Source of the DNA: Youhaiella tibetensis
Lineage (GTDB): Bacteria > Pseudomonadota > Alphaproteobacteria > Rhizobiales > Devosiaceae
Direction of reading: 5' to 3'
DNA length: 64,000 bases
NCBI RefSeq assembly: GCF_008000755.1
Contig: NZ_CP041690.1
Span: 868,001-932,000 of the forward strand
Made by a program: the position numbers and the translations under genes
The notes under the pieces: model-generated
Seen by the model: only the letters and a program-made list of their open reading frames with translations
The model's database searches: none
What the model was told of the DNA's origin: nothing
In this document: in pieces, positions 42,041 through 52,482 of the stretch
Position numbering within the stretch: position 1 is the first letter of the stretch
How the letters are laid out: the number at the start of each line of letters is the position of its first letter

Positions 42041-43233
42041 CCGACATTCACACCCGCTCCTCCATCCCCCTGCCGCCCGATGCCGGCGAAGGCCCCGCGC
42101 CCACCGGCGCGGAAGAAGCCGAGGCCGCCACGGCGCCCGTCGTCAACCCGCGCTTCGCCCATGGCAACGAGGGCTATCTCGCACTCGTCTGGCGCCGCTT
42201 CCGCCGCTCGGCCATCGGCATGGTCGGCCTGGTGCTGGTGGTCATGCTGCTCGTCATTGCCGTGTTTGCCGATTTCTTCGCGCCGGTCGATCCCAAGCAG
42301 CCCAACCTCGCCTTCGCGCCGCCCGACCAGATCACCTTCTCGGCGCCCGACGGCAGCTTCAGCCTCATCCCCTACGTCTACCCGATCATCGAGACGGGCG
42401 AACTCGACCCCATCACCTACCAGCCCCTCACCGGGCCGGATAAGGAGAACCCGACCCCGCTCGGCTTCTTCGTGGAGGGCTACAGCTACTACATCCTCTG
42501 GGTCATCCCCTCCAACATCCACTTCTTCGGCTCGACCAACGGCAAGCCGGTGAACTTCCTGGGCACCGACAAGTTCGGCCGCGACATCCTTTCGCGCGGA
42601 ATCGTCGGTTCGCGCATCTCGCTCACCATCGCGCTGATCGTGGTGTTTCTCACCACCACCGTCGGCACGCTCGTGGGCATCACCTCCGGCTATATCGGGG
42701 GCCGGGTGGACGTCTGGGTGCAGCGCTTCGTCGAATTCGTGCTGATGTTCCCACAGCTCCCGCTCTACCTCGCCCTGACCAGCCTCATCCCGGTGACAGC
42801 GCCTTCCAACGTCTTCATCGCCTTCGTCATCGGCGTCATGGCGGCGCTCGGCTGGGCCCAGCTCGCTCGCGAGGTGCGCTCGAAAACTCTCTCGCTGGCC
42901 CGCATCGAATATGTGCGCGCCGCCATCGCCGTGGGGTCGGGCGACTTCCGCATCATTACCCGGCACATCCTGCCCAACGTCATGAGCCACATCATCGTGG
43001 CAGTGACGCTTGCCGTGCCCTCGGTGGTACTGCTCGAGAGCTTCCTCGGTTTCCTCGGCTTCGCCGTGAAGCCGCCGCTGATCTCGTGGGGCCTCATGCT
43101 CCAGGATACCGGCTCCTTTTCGGTGATCGGCTCCTATCCCTGGATCCTGAGCCCCGTCGTCTTCGTCCTCATCACCGTGTTCGCCTTCAACGCGCTGGGC
43201 GATGGCCTGCGCGACGCGGTCGATCCTTACTGA
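42037..43233 (+). CDS. ABC transporter permease (DppC-type)
   Basis: 398 residues. It has a Pro/Ala-rich cytoplasmic N-terminus and a first membrane segment at about 65-85 (FRRSAIGMVGLVLVVMLLVIAVFADFF). A long periplasmic loop (about 90-175) includes the FLGTDKFGRDILSRGIVGSRISLTI signature, followed by five more segments. The EAA-type loop is EYVRAAIAVGSGDFRIITRHILPNV. Fusion of long loops makes it larger than E. coli DppC (300), which is usual for the carbohydrate-linked branch. Confidence 0.93.
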   Translation: MTDIHTRSSIPLPPDAGEGPAPTGAEEAEAATAPVVNPRFAHGNEGYLALVWRRFRRSAIGMVGLVLVVMLLVIAVFADFFAPVDPKQPNLAFAPPDQITFSAPDGSFSLIPYVYPIIETGELDPITYQPLTGPDKENPTPLGFFVEGYSYYILWVIPSNIHFFGSTNGKPVNFLGTDKFGRDILSRGIVGSRISLTIALIVVFLTTTVGTLVGITSGYIGGRVDVWVQRFVEFVLMFPQLPLYLALTSLIPVTAPSNVFIAFVIGVMAALGWAQLAREVRSKTLSLARIEYVRAAIAVGSGDFRIITRHILPNVMSHIIVAVTLAVPSVVLLESFLGFLGFAVKPPLISWGLMLQDTGSFSVIGSYPWILSPVVFVLITVFAFNALGDGLRDAVDPY

Positions 43234-43245
43234 GCGAGCAGCATC

Positions 43246-44907
<1,662 letters not shown>

Positions 44908-44942
44908 CGGCAGCGGCAAGCCCCAAGCGGAGAATTCTTTCA

Positions 44943-46307
44943 ATGGCCAACCCCAAGATCACCTTCATCGGTGCCGGTTCTTCGGTGTTCATGAAGAACA
45001 TCGTCGGCGACGTCCTGCAGCGCCCGGCGCTCGCCGGCGCGCGCGTGGCGCTCATGGACATCAATCCCCAGCGCCTCGAAGAGAGCGCCATCATCGCCGG
45101 CAAGCTCATCAATACGCTCGGCGTTCCGGCCACGGTCGAAACCTATACCGACCAGCGCAAGGCGCTCGACGGTGCCAACTTCGTGGTCGTCTGCTTCCAG
45201 ATCGGCGGCTATGAGCCCTCCACGGTCGTCGATTTCGAGATTCCCAAGAAGTACAACCTGCGCCAGACCATTGCCGATACGCTCGGCGTCGGCGGCATCA
45301 TGCGCGGACTGCGGACCGTGCCGCACCTCTGGAAGATCTGCGAGGACATGCTCGAGGTCTGCCCGGAAGCCATCATGCTCCAGTACGTCAACCCGATGGC
45401 CATCAACACCTGGGCCATTGCCGAGAAGTACCCGACCATCAAGCAGGTGGGCCTGTGCCATTCGGTGCAGGGTACCGCCCACGAGCTCGCCCACGATCTC
45501 GACATTCCCTATGACGAGATCCGCTATCGCGCCGCCGGCATCAACCACATGGCGTTCTACTTGAAATTCGAGCACCGCCAGCCGGACGGCTCCTATCGCG
45601 ATCTCTACCCGGACCTCGTCCGCGCCTATCGCGAAGGCCGCGCGCCCAAGGCGGGCTGGAACCCGCGCTGCCCCAACAAGGTGCGCTACGAGATGCTGAC
45701 GCGCCTGGGCTATTTCGTGACCGAAAGCTCCGAGCACTTCGCCGAATACACGCCCTATTTCATTAAGGAAGGCCGCGAGGACCTGATCGAGAAGTTCGGC
45801 ATCCCGCTCGATGAATATCCCAAGCGCTGCGTCGAGCAGATCTCGCGCTGGAAGACGACCTCCGAGGAATACCGCAAGGCTGACCGCATCGAGGTCAAGG
45901 AGAGCAAGGAATACGCCTCCGCCATCATGAACTCGGTGTGGACGGGCGAGCCCTCGGTGATCTACGGCAACGTTCGCAACAACGGCTGCATCACTTCGCT
46001 GCCGGACAATTGCGCTGCCGAAGTGCCGTGCCTCGTCGATGCCTCGGGCATCCAGCCGACCTATATCGGCGCGCTGCCGCCCCAACTCACCGCCCTCATC
46101 CGCACCAACGTCAACGTTCAGGAACTGACCGTTGCCGCGCTGATGACCGAGAACAAGGACCACATCTACCACGCCGCCATGATGGACCCGCACACGGCCG
46201 CCGAACTGGATCTCGACCAGATCTGGCACCTTGTTGACGACCTCCTGGTCGCCCACGGCGACTGGCTCCCCGAATGGGCGCGTTCCAACCGCAAGAAAGT
46301 CGCCTGA
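44943..46307 (+). CDS. melA: Alpha-galactosidase, GH4 family
   Basis: 454 residues, very close in pattern to E. coli MelA throughout. It has the NAD-binding N-terminus (KITFIGAGSSVFMKNIVGDVL), FVVVCFQIGGYEP, the metal-site Cys in GLCHSVQGTA, the His in GINHMAFY, SSEHFAEYTPYFIK and the ending LVDDLLVAHGDWLP. GH4 enzymes use NAD+, Mn2+ and a reducing environment and act in the cytoplasm. It is the last gene of the operon, followed by a strong terminator, and would hydrolyse the melibiose/raffinose-type sugars imported by the genes before it. The start is the ATG at 44943; the open frame further left is a shadow of the ATPase gene. Confidence 0.95.
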   Translation: MANPKITFIGAGSSVFMKNIVGDVLQRPALAGARVALMDINPQRLEESAIIAGKLINTLGVPATVETYTDQRKALDGANFVVVCFQIGGYEPSTVVDFEIPKKYNLRQTIADTLGVGGIMRGLRTVPHLWKICEDMLEVCPEAIMLQYVNPMAINTWAIAEKYPTIKQVGLCHSVQGTAHELAHDLDIPYDEIRYRAAGINHMAFYLKFEHRQPDGSYRDLYPDLVRAYREGRAPKAGWNPRCPNKVRYEMLTRLGYFVTESSEHFAEYTPYFIKEGREDLIEKFGIPLDEYPKRCVEQISRWKTTSEEYRKADRIEVKESKEYASAIMNSVWTGEPSVIYGNVRNNGCITSLPDNCAAEVPCLVDASGIQPTYIGALPPQLTALIRTNVNVQELTVAALMTENKDHIYHAAMMDPHTAAELDLDQIWHLVDDLLVAHGDWLPEWARSNRKKVA

Positions 46308-46328
46308 GGACAAGTTCCCTCCCTGTAT

Positions 46329-46356
46329 CCCCGGCGAGCAATCGCCGGGGTTTTTT
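46329..46356 (+). terminator. Rho-independent terminator of the agp-melA operon
   Basis: CCCCGGCGA-GCAA-TCGCCGGGG followed by TTTTTT: a perfect 9-bp GC-rich stem, four-base loop and U-run, 21 bases after the melA stop codon. Confidence 0.95.
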
Positions 46357-46397
46357 GCTTTTTGGGGGGACGTTGGAGGGACTGGTAGAGCTAGCAG

Positions 46398-46482
46398 GTC
46401 TCCTTCCCCCTTGTAGAGCGGGAACTCGGTGCCGTGTCTCCGCCCACCCGCACCCTCAATCCCTTCCCCACAGGAGGCTGAG
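46398..46482. repeat. Degenerate copy 4 of the palindromic intergenic repeat
   Basis: A reverse-oriented arm A relative (from 46398) and an arm B relative (about 46441-46482) are recognisable (TCTCCTTCCCCCTTGTAG and CACCCTCAATCCCTTCCCC), but the core palindromes are broken by substitutions. It lies just after the melA terminator. Confidence 0.7.
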
Positions 46483-46574
46483 GCCTATGGAGCGCATCGA
46501 AGTTCCCCGACTCACTCCTGCCGCATTCCACGCCCCCTATCGAAACTCCCCGGCCAATCTGCTCTAATGCTGCC

Positions 46575-47426
46575 ATGATGAATCAGTCCCCCGCCGAGAC
46601 CGCGCTCAGTCGCGCCATGATCCGGTGGTCGCTGACCAAGGCGACGCCGGTCACCGAAACGCCGACCAGCACGATCTACAAGGTCGAGCAGAACGGTCGC
46701 GATCCGGCTGCGCTCAAGGTTCTCAAGCCCGGCAGGTCCGAGGACGAGCGGCGCGGCGGTGCGCTGCTCGCCTGGTATGGCGGGGAAGGGGCAGTGACCG
46801 TGTTCGACAGCACGGACGATGCCGTCTTTATGGAATGGGTCGAGGGCAAGACGCTGGGGGATCCGGCGCGCCAGGGCCGCGACGAGGAGGCCACCGAGGC
46901 TTTCGGCCATGTCGTCCAGCTACTGCACAAGCCGCGCGACGACGCTCCCGAGGACCTCATCCCGCTGCGCCAGCGTTTCCAGGCGCTCTTCGAGACCAAT
47001 GTCCGTGCCTGGCCCTATACCGCCCGCGACCTCTATGCGCGCGCCGTCGGCATCGGCCTGGCCATGTTCGACAAGCCCTCCCGTGTGGTGCCGCTGCACG
47101 GAGACCTCCATCACGACAACATCCTTTCGTCCTCGCGCGGCTGGCTGGCGATCGATCCCAAGGGCCTGCTGGGCGACCCGACCTATGAGGTCGCCAACGC
47201 CTTCATCAACCCGCTCGGAGCCCAGAAGCTGACCGCCGATCCGGGCCGTATCGCCCGCCTTGCCGACAGCTTCGCCGTGCGTCTCGGCTTCAACCGCAAG
47301 CGCATCCTCGGCTTCGCGGCCGCGCACGCGGCGCTTTCGGCTTGCTGGGATATCGAAGATGGCAACTCCATTGCCGGCCAGCTCGACGTGCTGCCCCATC
47401 TCCTCACGGCCTACGACAAGGCCTGA
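46575..47426 (+). CDS. APH(6)-like aminoglycoside/hydroxyurea phosphotransferase family protein
   Basis: 283 residues with a kinase-like fold of the aminoglycoside/hydroxyurea antibiotic-resistance kinase family (StrB-like). It has an ATP-anchoring Lys in AALKVLKPG, the hinge FMEWVEGKTLGD, the catalytic loop VPLHGDLHHDNIL and the metal Asp in AIDPKGLLGDPTYEVANAF. Chromosomal members of this family in soil bacteria may act on sugars or small molecules, and resistance cannot be inferred from sequence alone. It is a single gene after the melA terminator, converging with an AraC-type regulator gene. Confidence 0.85.
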   Translation: MMNQSPAETALSRAMIRWSLTKATPVTETPTSTIYKVEQNGRDPAALKVLKPGRSEDERRGGALLAWYGGEGAVTVFDSTDDAVFMEWVEGKTLGDPARQGRDEEATEAFGHVVQLLHKPRDDAPEDLIPLRQRFQALFETNVRAWPYTARDLYARAVGIGLAMFDKPSRVVPLHGDLHHDNILSSSRGWLAIDPKGLLGDPTYEVANAFINPLGAQKLTADPGRIARLADSFAVRLGFNRKRILGFAAAHAALSACWDIEDGNSIAGQLDVLPHLLTAYDKA

Positions 47427-47433
47427 GGCGAGC

Positions 47434-48258
47434 CTACTCTGCTGCCCGGCGATAGCTCGAGGGCGGCTTGCCGGTCAGCGCCGCGAAGGCCTTTGAAAAA
47501 TGCGCCTGGTCGAAATAGCCCAGGGCGTGGGCGAGCGCGGTGAGGCTGGTTTCCTCGTTCCGGTTGAGGGCCTCGACCGCCTCGATCATGCGGTAGCGGT
47601 CGATGACCCATTTCGGGCCGACCCCGACATAGTCCTCGAAAAGCCGCTGCACGCTGCGGGCGGTGACACCGGCGAGCCCCGCCAGCGCCGCGACGCTGAA
47701 AAGGTCGGGGGCGCGTGAAATCTCGGCGACGAGACGCCGGGCCTCCTCGGCGCGCGGATCGGGATCGGGCAGTCTCTCGCGCAGGATGTCTTCGACCCGG
47801 TCCGCCATCGTCGCCGGATCGTTGGCGCCGCGCAGTTCTTCCTTCAGTATCCGCTCGTCTACGCCGAAGACCGACTGCACGGGGACGGTGCGGTCCGTGA
47901 TTTCGTGCATCGGCCGGCCGAGGAAGCCGCGGAACATTCCGGGCCGGAACTTCGTCCCGACCACCGCGCCGCGCCCTTCAAGCCGATAGGTGAACTTGGC
48001 GCGCTGCAGCCCGAAAATGCCGGTGCCGCCGACCGGATCGATCACCAGGTGCTGGCTGGGATGAGGCAGGTTTTCCTGAGTATAGGGCGCTTCCAGATCC
48101 CAGATCACCAACCAGAAATGCTCGATGAACGGTTCCAGGTCCTCGCTGGCCGCCAGCCGCAAGAGCTCGAAGTTCTTGAAGCTTTCGGCCCGATGCAACA
48201 AGCCGCGCGCGGGATCGTTCTGCTGGTCGATGACGATGCGTTCGAGCGTCTGTCGCAA
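47434..48258 (-). CDS. AraC family transcriptional regulator with DUF6597-type N-terminus
   Basis: 274 residues with a TTG start, supported by GAGGGG 9 bases upstream and no in-frame ATG nearby. The N-terminal domain (LRLAASEDLEPFIEHFWLVIWDLE, PHPSQHLVIDPVGG, GTKFRPGMFRGFLGRP) is the DUF6597 type. The C-terminal HTH pair is SVAALAGLAGVTARSVQRLFEDYVGVGPKW and TSLTALAHALGYFDQAHFSKAFAALTGKPPSSYRR. It is divergent from the DUF3224 gene with a 60-base gap and probably controls it. Confidence 0.88.
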   Translation of the reverse strand: MRQTLERIVIDQQNDPARGLLHRAESFKNFELLRLAASEDLEPFIEHFWLVIWDLEAPYTQENLPHPSQHLVIDPVGGTGIFGLQRAKFTYRLEGRGAVVGTKFRPGMFRGFLGRPMHEITDRTVPVQSVFGVDERILKEELRGANDPATMADRVEDILRERLPDPDPRAEEARRLVAEISRAPDLFSVAALAGLAGVTARSVQRLFEDYVGVGPKWVIDRYRMIEAVEALNRNEETSLTALAHALGYFDQAHFSKAFAALTGKPPSSYRRAAE

Positions 48259-48318
48259 ATCTACAATTCCCCTCGCCGCACCCGCGCTAGGCTGGTCACA
48301 TCAATAAAGGAGGCGATC

Positions 48319-48711
48319 ATGAACAAGGCCAAGGGCACCATTCTGCACAACAACTGGGACGAAAAGCCCTACCACGAGGCTCCGCCGCAGAAATCCACCA
48401 AGGCCAGCATTGACGTGGTCTTCAAGGGCGACCTCGCCGCCGATGCCAAGACCGATTTCCTTATGCAATACCCCAATGATTCCCTTTGCCACTATTCCGG
48501 TTACCTCTTGGTCGACGGCACCCTGGCGGGCAGGAAAGGCACCTTCATGATCTACGAGGTCGGCACATGGGAGAACGGCGTGGCCAGCTCCAGCTGGGAG
48601 ATCGTCAAGGGCTCGGGGACCGGCGAACTCGCCGGGATTTCCGGCAAGGGCAGCTACGCGGCCGAGCACGACAAGACCGTCCACTACGAAATCGACTACA
48701 CCTTGCCCTAA
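48319..48711 (+). CDS. DUF3224 domain-containing protein
   Basis: 130 residues. The pattern TKASIDVVFKGDLAADAKTDFLMQYPND, GSGTGELAGISGKGSYAAE and HYEIDYTLP matches the DUF3224 family, a small beta-barrel fold of unknown function that often accompanies regulators. The start is the ATG at 48319 behind AAGGAGG. It is divergent from an AraC-type regulator and converges with the halogenase gene, whose stop codon overlaps its own by a few bases. Confidence 0.88.
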   Translation: MNKAKGTILHNNWDEKPYHEAPPQKSTKASIDVVFKGDLAADAKTDFLMQYPNDSLCHYSGYLLVDGTLAGRKGTFMIYEVGTWENGVASSSWEIVKGSGTGELAGISGKGSYAAEHDKTVHYEIDYTLP

Positions 48712-50249
48712 GCCATATCCCTCACGGCCTGCAGGAATTCGGCATGCCCCATCGCCCGGGTGGCGGCCTGCTTGTATTCCTTGACCAGTTCGTCATGGGT
48801 CTTCTTGGCGAAGGCCCGCAGCTTCGGATCGCGCGCCATTTCGGCCCTGGCCACCGCGGGGTCGAGAAGCCCCAGCCCGTCCAGCACCGGATAGTGCAAC
48901 TGCGTCTCGATATGAGGTAATCCACCCAGATAGTTGGGAAAATGCTCGGCGCGCGGCATCTCCGTGCGCCAGCGCGCCAGCCGCTCCTGCGTTTCCGGAT
49001 GCAGCCGCTCCGCCCGCACGTTGCGCCAGAACGGGGTGTCGTCGCGCTCGGTCGCATAGTGAGTGTTCACGAACGTGCGGAAGTCGTCGACCTGCCGGCC
49101 AACGCGGCGGTTGTAGTCGTCGCGCTCCGCCGGGGTCATCCTGCCCGGTTCCTTGAGGTAATGCTCGGCGAACAGCATCATCTGCACGATCGTGCCGTGG
49201 ATCGAAGTCGATTCCAGCGGTTCGAGGAAGCTCGAACTCAGCCCCACCGCCACGCAATTGCCCATCCAGGCCTTTTCCAGCCGGCCGATGCTGAAGCGGA
49301 TATCGTCGCGGACTTCGATCTCATGGCCCAGGGCCCGCTCGACTTCGAGCTTGGCCTGCTCGGGCGTGGTGAACTCGTCCGAATAGACATAGCCGCAGCC
49401 ATAGCGGGTCTGGGTTGGTATCTGCCACATCCAGCCATTTTCCTGCGCCCAGGCAAGGGTGTAGTTGGCGATCTCGTCGCCTTCCTTGATGTCGAGCCAG
49501 AAGGGCAGGGCGCGATTGACCGGCAGTTCCCTGGCATATGAGATCCAGGGCGCCTGCAATTCCTGGACGATGAGGCGCTTGCGGAACCCGGTGGCGTCTA
49601 TGAAGAAGTCGCCTTCCAGCCGCTCCCCGCTGTCGAGCTTGAGCGCGGTGATGTCCCCGCTTTCGCCGTCCCGCTCGACGCCTTCCACCACGGCATCGAC
49701 GATCTCGACCCCGTTGGACTTGCGCTTGAGATACTTGCCTACGAGCGATTGATCGAAATGGTAGGCATGGTGGAACGGTCCGAGACGGACCAGCGACCCA
49801 TCCGCCTTGCGCGCATAGGGCGCTTTCCTGCGCTCGAGCAGCGGCCCGAAAAGGTGCATGTCCTGCACCTTCTTGCCCACCGAAACCGCATAGACATTGA
49901 GATAGTCCGAGGGCGCGCCCTGCGGCGGCTGCACCACCTGGTGCGGATCATCGATCGGGCCGTAATAGGTAAATCCCTTCCGCCGCCAGTCCTGGTGCCG
50001 AATGCCCAGCTTGAAGGTCGCCTCGGTCTCGCGGAAGAATTCGAACTCATCGATGCCGAAGTGCTGGAGGAAGACGCGGAAAGCCGCCGTCGTCGCCTCG
50101 CCTACCCCGACGGTGCGGATTTTGGAGGACTCGACCACCGAAATCGTGGCGTCCAGCTTCATGCGCCTGGCGCTGTCCTGGATGATGAAGGCCGCCAGCC
50201 ACCCGGCGGTCCCGCCTCCCACGATCACGAAACGCGACGGCTTTGCCAT
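48708..50249 (-). CDS. Flavin-dependent tryptophan-halogenase family protein
   Basis: 513 residues. It has the FAD motif GGGTAGW (11-17), and the residues needed for halogenation align closely by number with PrnA: Lys80 (ATFKLGI; PrnA K79) and Glu346 (EPLESTSI; PrnA E346). The WxWxIP motif (WMWQIP, 273-278) separates halogenases from monooxygenases. An FADH2-driven halogenation of an indole or other aromatic substrate is therefore plausible. No flavin reductase, peptide synthetase or TonB receptor is adjacent, so the substrate is open. The start is the ATG at 50249. It is a single gene, convergent with the DUF3224 gene. Confidence 0.88.
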   Translation of the reverse strand: MAKPSRFVIVGGGTAGWLAAFIIQDSARRMKLDATISVVESSKIRTVGVGEATTAAFRVFLQHFGIDEFEFFRETEATFKLGIRHQDWRRKGFTYYGPIDDPHQVVQPPQGAPSDYLNVYAVSVGKKVQDMHLFGPLLERRKAPYARKADGSLVRLGPFHHAYHFDQSLVGKYLKRKSNGVEIVDAVVEGVERDGESGDITALKLDSGERLEGDFFIDATGFRKRLIVQELQAPWISYARELPVNRALPFWLDIKEGDEIANYTLAWAQENGWMWQIPTQTRYGCGYVYSDEFTTPEQAKLEVERALGHEIEVRDDIRFSIGRLEKAWMGNCVAVGLSSSFLEPLESTSIHGTIVQMMLFAEHYLKEPGRMTPAERDDYNRRVGRQVDDFRTFVNTHYATERDDTPFWRNVRAERLHPETQERLARWRTEMPRAEHFPNYLGGLPHIETQLHYPVLDGLGLLDPAVARAEMARDPKLRAFAKKTHDELVKEYKQAATRAMGHAEFLQAVRDMA

Positions 50250-50393
50250 TGTCCTGCTTCCTCCCCTGGCCGCACTAAACAGGGGCGGTCGGCGCCGCGC
50301 AAGGCGCGCCCCGTTCGGATTTCGAGCGAACTCTTCCTGATTTCGCCGCGATCGTCCTACATTGCCGTTGCAGCACGAATCGGGACCCCAGAC

Positions 50394-50909
50394 ATGCTCG
50401 TTCTTTCCCGCCGCGGTTTTCTCGTCGCGGCCGCGGCCACGACCCTTTCGGCCTGTACCACCACCATGCCGGCCATCGCTCCGGCGGATAATTCTCCCGA
50501 GGCCCTGACGACGGAGTCCATCCTGCGCCAGGTCAACGAAGTGCGCGCCGCCAACGGCCGCCCCGCCTGGACGTGGAATCCGCAACTGGCCGAGGCCGCC
50601 CGCAGCCAGGCCCGGCTGATGGCCTCGAAGGACAAGCTCTCGCACGATCTGGGCGTCACGCTGCGCGAACGCGTCACGGCCGCCGGCTATGCCGGCGCGG
50701 TAGGCGAGAATGTGGCCGGTGGCCACAAGTCGCTTCCGGCGGCGCTCGAGGGCTGGCTGGCCTCTCCCGGCCATCGCGAGACGCTGCTGAGCACCAAGTT
50801 CGTCGAGTTCGGGCTGGCCTTCGCGCGGACGCCGGGCAAGAGCCGCATGGGAATCTACTGGGCCCTAATCGCCGGCGGATCGTTCGATGCCTGGCGGGTC
50901 TATCTCTAG
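50394..50909 (+). CDS. CAP (SCP/PR-1) domain lipoprotein
   Basis: 171 residues. The N-terminus has both a twin-arginine motif and a lipobox (SRRGFLVAAAATTLSAC), so it is probably a Tat-exported lipoprotein anchored in the envelope. The rest is a CAP domain: ILRQVNEVRAANGRPAWTWNPQLAEAARSQARLMA, LSHD, GENVAGG, ALEGWLASPGHRETLL and the terminal MGIYWALIAGG. The function of bacterial CAP proteins is mostly unknown. It is a lone gene between the halogenase and glpK; the ATG at 50394 was chosen because the upstream open frame is antisense to the halogenase. Confidence 0.9.
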   Translation: MLVLSRRGFLVAAAATTLSACTTTMPAIAPADNSPEALTTESILRQVNEVRAANGRPAWTWNPQLAEAARSQARLMASKDKLSHDLGVTLRERVTAAGYAGAVGENVAGGHKSLPAALEGWLASPGHRETLLSTKFVEFGLAFARTPGKSRMGIYWALIAGGSFDAWRVYL

Positions 50910-50983
50910 CGGGTGAGTTTCTCGGGTGGGATGGGCCGCGTCGGTCACCCGACACAGCGCACCCCCTCAGGCAACCGAATGTC

Positions 50984-52471
50984 TTAGCTCAGCGTCCGCC
51001 GCACGGCGTCGTCCCATCCCTTGAGCTTTGCTTTGCGCACCTTCGGGTCCATCTTCGGCTCGAACCGCCGGTCGCGCGCCCAGCTCTTGGCGAAAGCTTT
51101 CGCGCCGGGCCAGACCCCGGCCTTCGAGCCGGCGAGCCAGGCCGCGCCAAGCGCGGTAGTCTCGAGGATCGTCGGCCGATCGACCGGCGCATCGAGGACA
51201 TCGGCAAGGAACTGCATGGTCCAGTCCGAAGCCACCATGCCGCCATCGACTCGGAGCACCGTGTCCTGCCCGGATCCCTTCCAGTCCTTGCGCATGGCCT
51301 CGAAGAGATCGCGCGTCTGGTAGACCACCGATTCCAGGGCCGCCTTGGCGATCTCGGCGGCGCCAGTGGCGCGTGTCAGCCCATAGATGGCCCCGCGGGC
51401 TTCGGCATCCCACCAGGGCGCGCCCAGCCCGACAAAGGCGGGCACCATGTAGACATGCTGGCCCGGATCGGCCGTGTGCGCCAGCGCCCCGGTCTCAGCG
51501 GCGGTCTTGACGATCTTGAGCCCGTCGCGCAGCCACTGCACGGCAGCCCCTGCCACGAAGATCGAGCCTTCTAGCGCATAGGTCGTCTTGCCGTCGAGCC
51601 GATAGGCGATGGTCGAAAGCAGCCGGTGCTTGGACTTGACCAGTTCGTCGCCGGTATTGAGCAACGCAAAGCACCCGGTGCCGTAGGTCGATTTGAGCAT
51701 GCCGGGCTCGAAGCACGCCTGACCGATCGTGGCGGCGTGCTGGTCGCCTGCCACGCCCAGGATGGGGATGGCCGCGCCGAACAGGCCGGCATCGGTAACG
51801 CCGAAATCGTCGGCGCAATCCTTGACCTCGGGCAGCAGTTCCTTGGGCACGCCGAGCAGGTCGAGAAGCTCCTCGTCCCACCTGTTCTTGGCGATATTGA
51901 ACATCAGCGTGCGGCTGGCATTTGTGGCGTCGGTCGCGTGGACCTTGCCGCCCGTCAGGCGCCAGATGAGGAAGCTGTCGACCGTGCCGAAGGCGAGTTC
52001 GCCTGCCACGGCGCGCTTTCGCGCGCCTTTCACCTTGTCGAGCAACCAGCGCACCTTGGTGCCCGAGAAGTACGGGTCGAGCAGCAACCCGGTCTTGCGG
52101 GTGAAGACCTTTTCCTTGCCGGCCTTCTTCAAGGCATTGCAGAGCGGGGTCGTACGCCGGTCCTGCCATACGATGGCGTTGTGGATGGGCTTGCCGGTGG
52201 CGCGCTCCCAGATGAGGCTGGTCTCGCGCTGGTTGGTGATGCCGATCGCGGCGACTTCGGCGGCCGAGATGCCGGCCTTTTCGAGCGCGGTGCGTATGGC
52301 CCAGACCACGCTCTCCCAGATCTCCTCGGGGTCATGCTCGACCCATCCCGATTGCGGGAAGATCTGGGTGAACTCCTTCTGCCCGACCCCCGCGACGGCC
52401 TGCTTCTCGTCAAAGACGATGGCGCGGCTCGATGTCGTGCCCTGGTCGATGGCCAGCACGTATCCGCTCAT
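50984..52471 (-). CDS. glpK: Glycerol kinase
   Basis: 495 residues, standard length. The N-terminal FGGY phosphate motif [48 protein letters not shown] and the C-terminal [20 protein letters not shown] are diagnostic. It phosphorylates glycerol to sn-glycerol 3-phosphate. It is located 11 bases downstream of glpD in the same operon. No glycerol facilitator gene is in the window. Confidence 0.97.
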   Translation of the reverse strand: MSGYVLAIDQGTTSSRAIVFDEKQAVAGVGQKEFTQIFPQSGWVEHDPEEIWESVVWAIRTALEKAGISAAEVAAIGITNQRETSLIWERATGKPIHNAIVWQDRRTTPLCNALKKAGKEKVFTRKTGLLLDPYFSGTKVRWLLDKVKGARKRAVAGELAFGTVDSFLIWRLTGGKVHATDATNASRTLMFNIAKNRWDEELLDLLGVPKELLPEVKDCADDFGVTDAGLFGAAIPILGVAGDQHAATIGQACFEPGMLKSTYGTGCFALLNTGDELVKSKHRLLSTIAYRLDGKTTYALEGSIFVAGAAVQWLRDGLKIVKTAAETGALAHTADPGQHVYMVPAFVGLGAPWWDAEARGAIYGLTRATGAAEIAKAALESVVYQTRDLFEAMRKDWKGSGQDTVLRVDGGMVASDWTMQFLADVLDAPVDRPTILETTALGAAWLAGSKAGVWPGAKAFAKSWARDRRFEPKMDPKVRKAKLKGWDDAVRRTLS

Positions 52472-52482
52472 GTAACTCCCCC

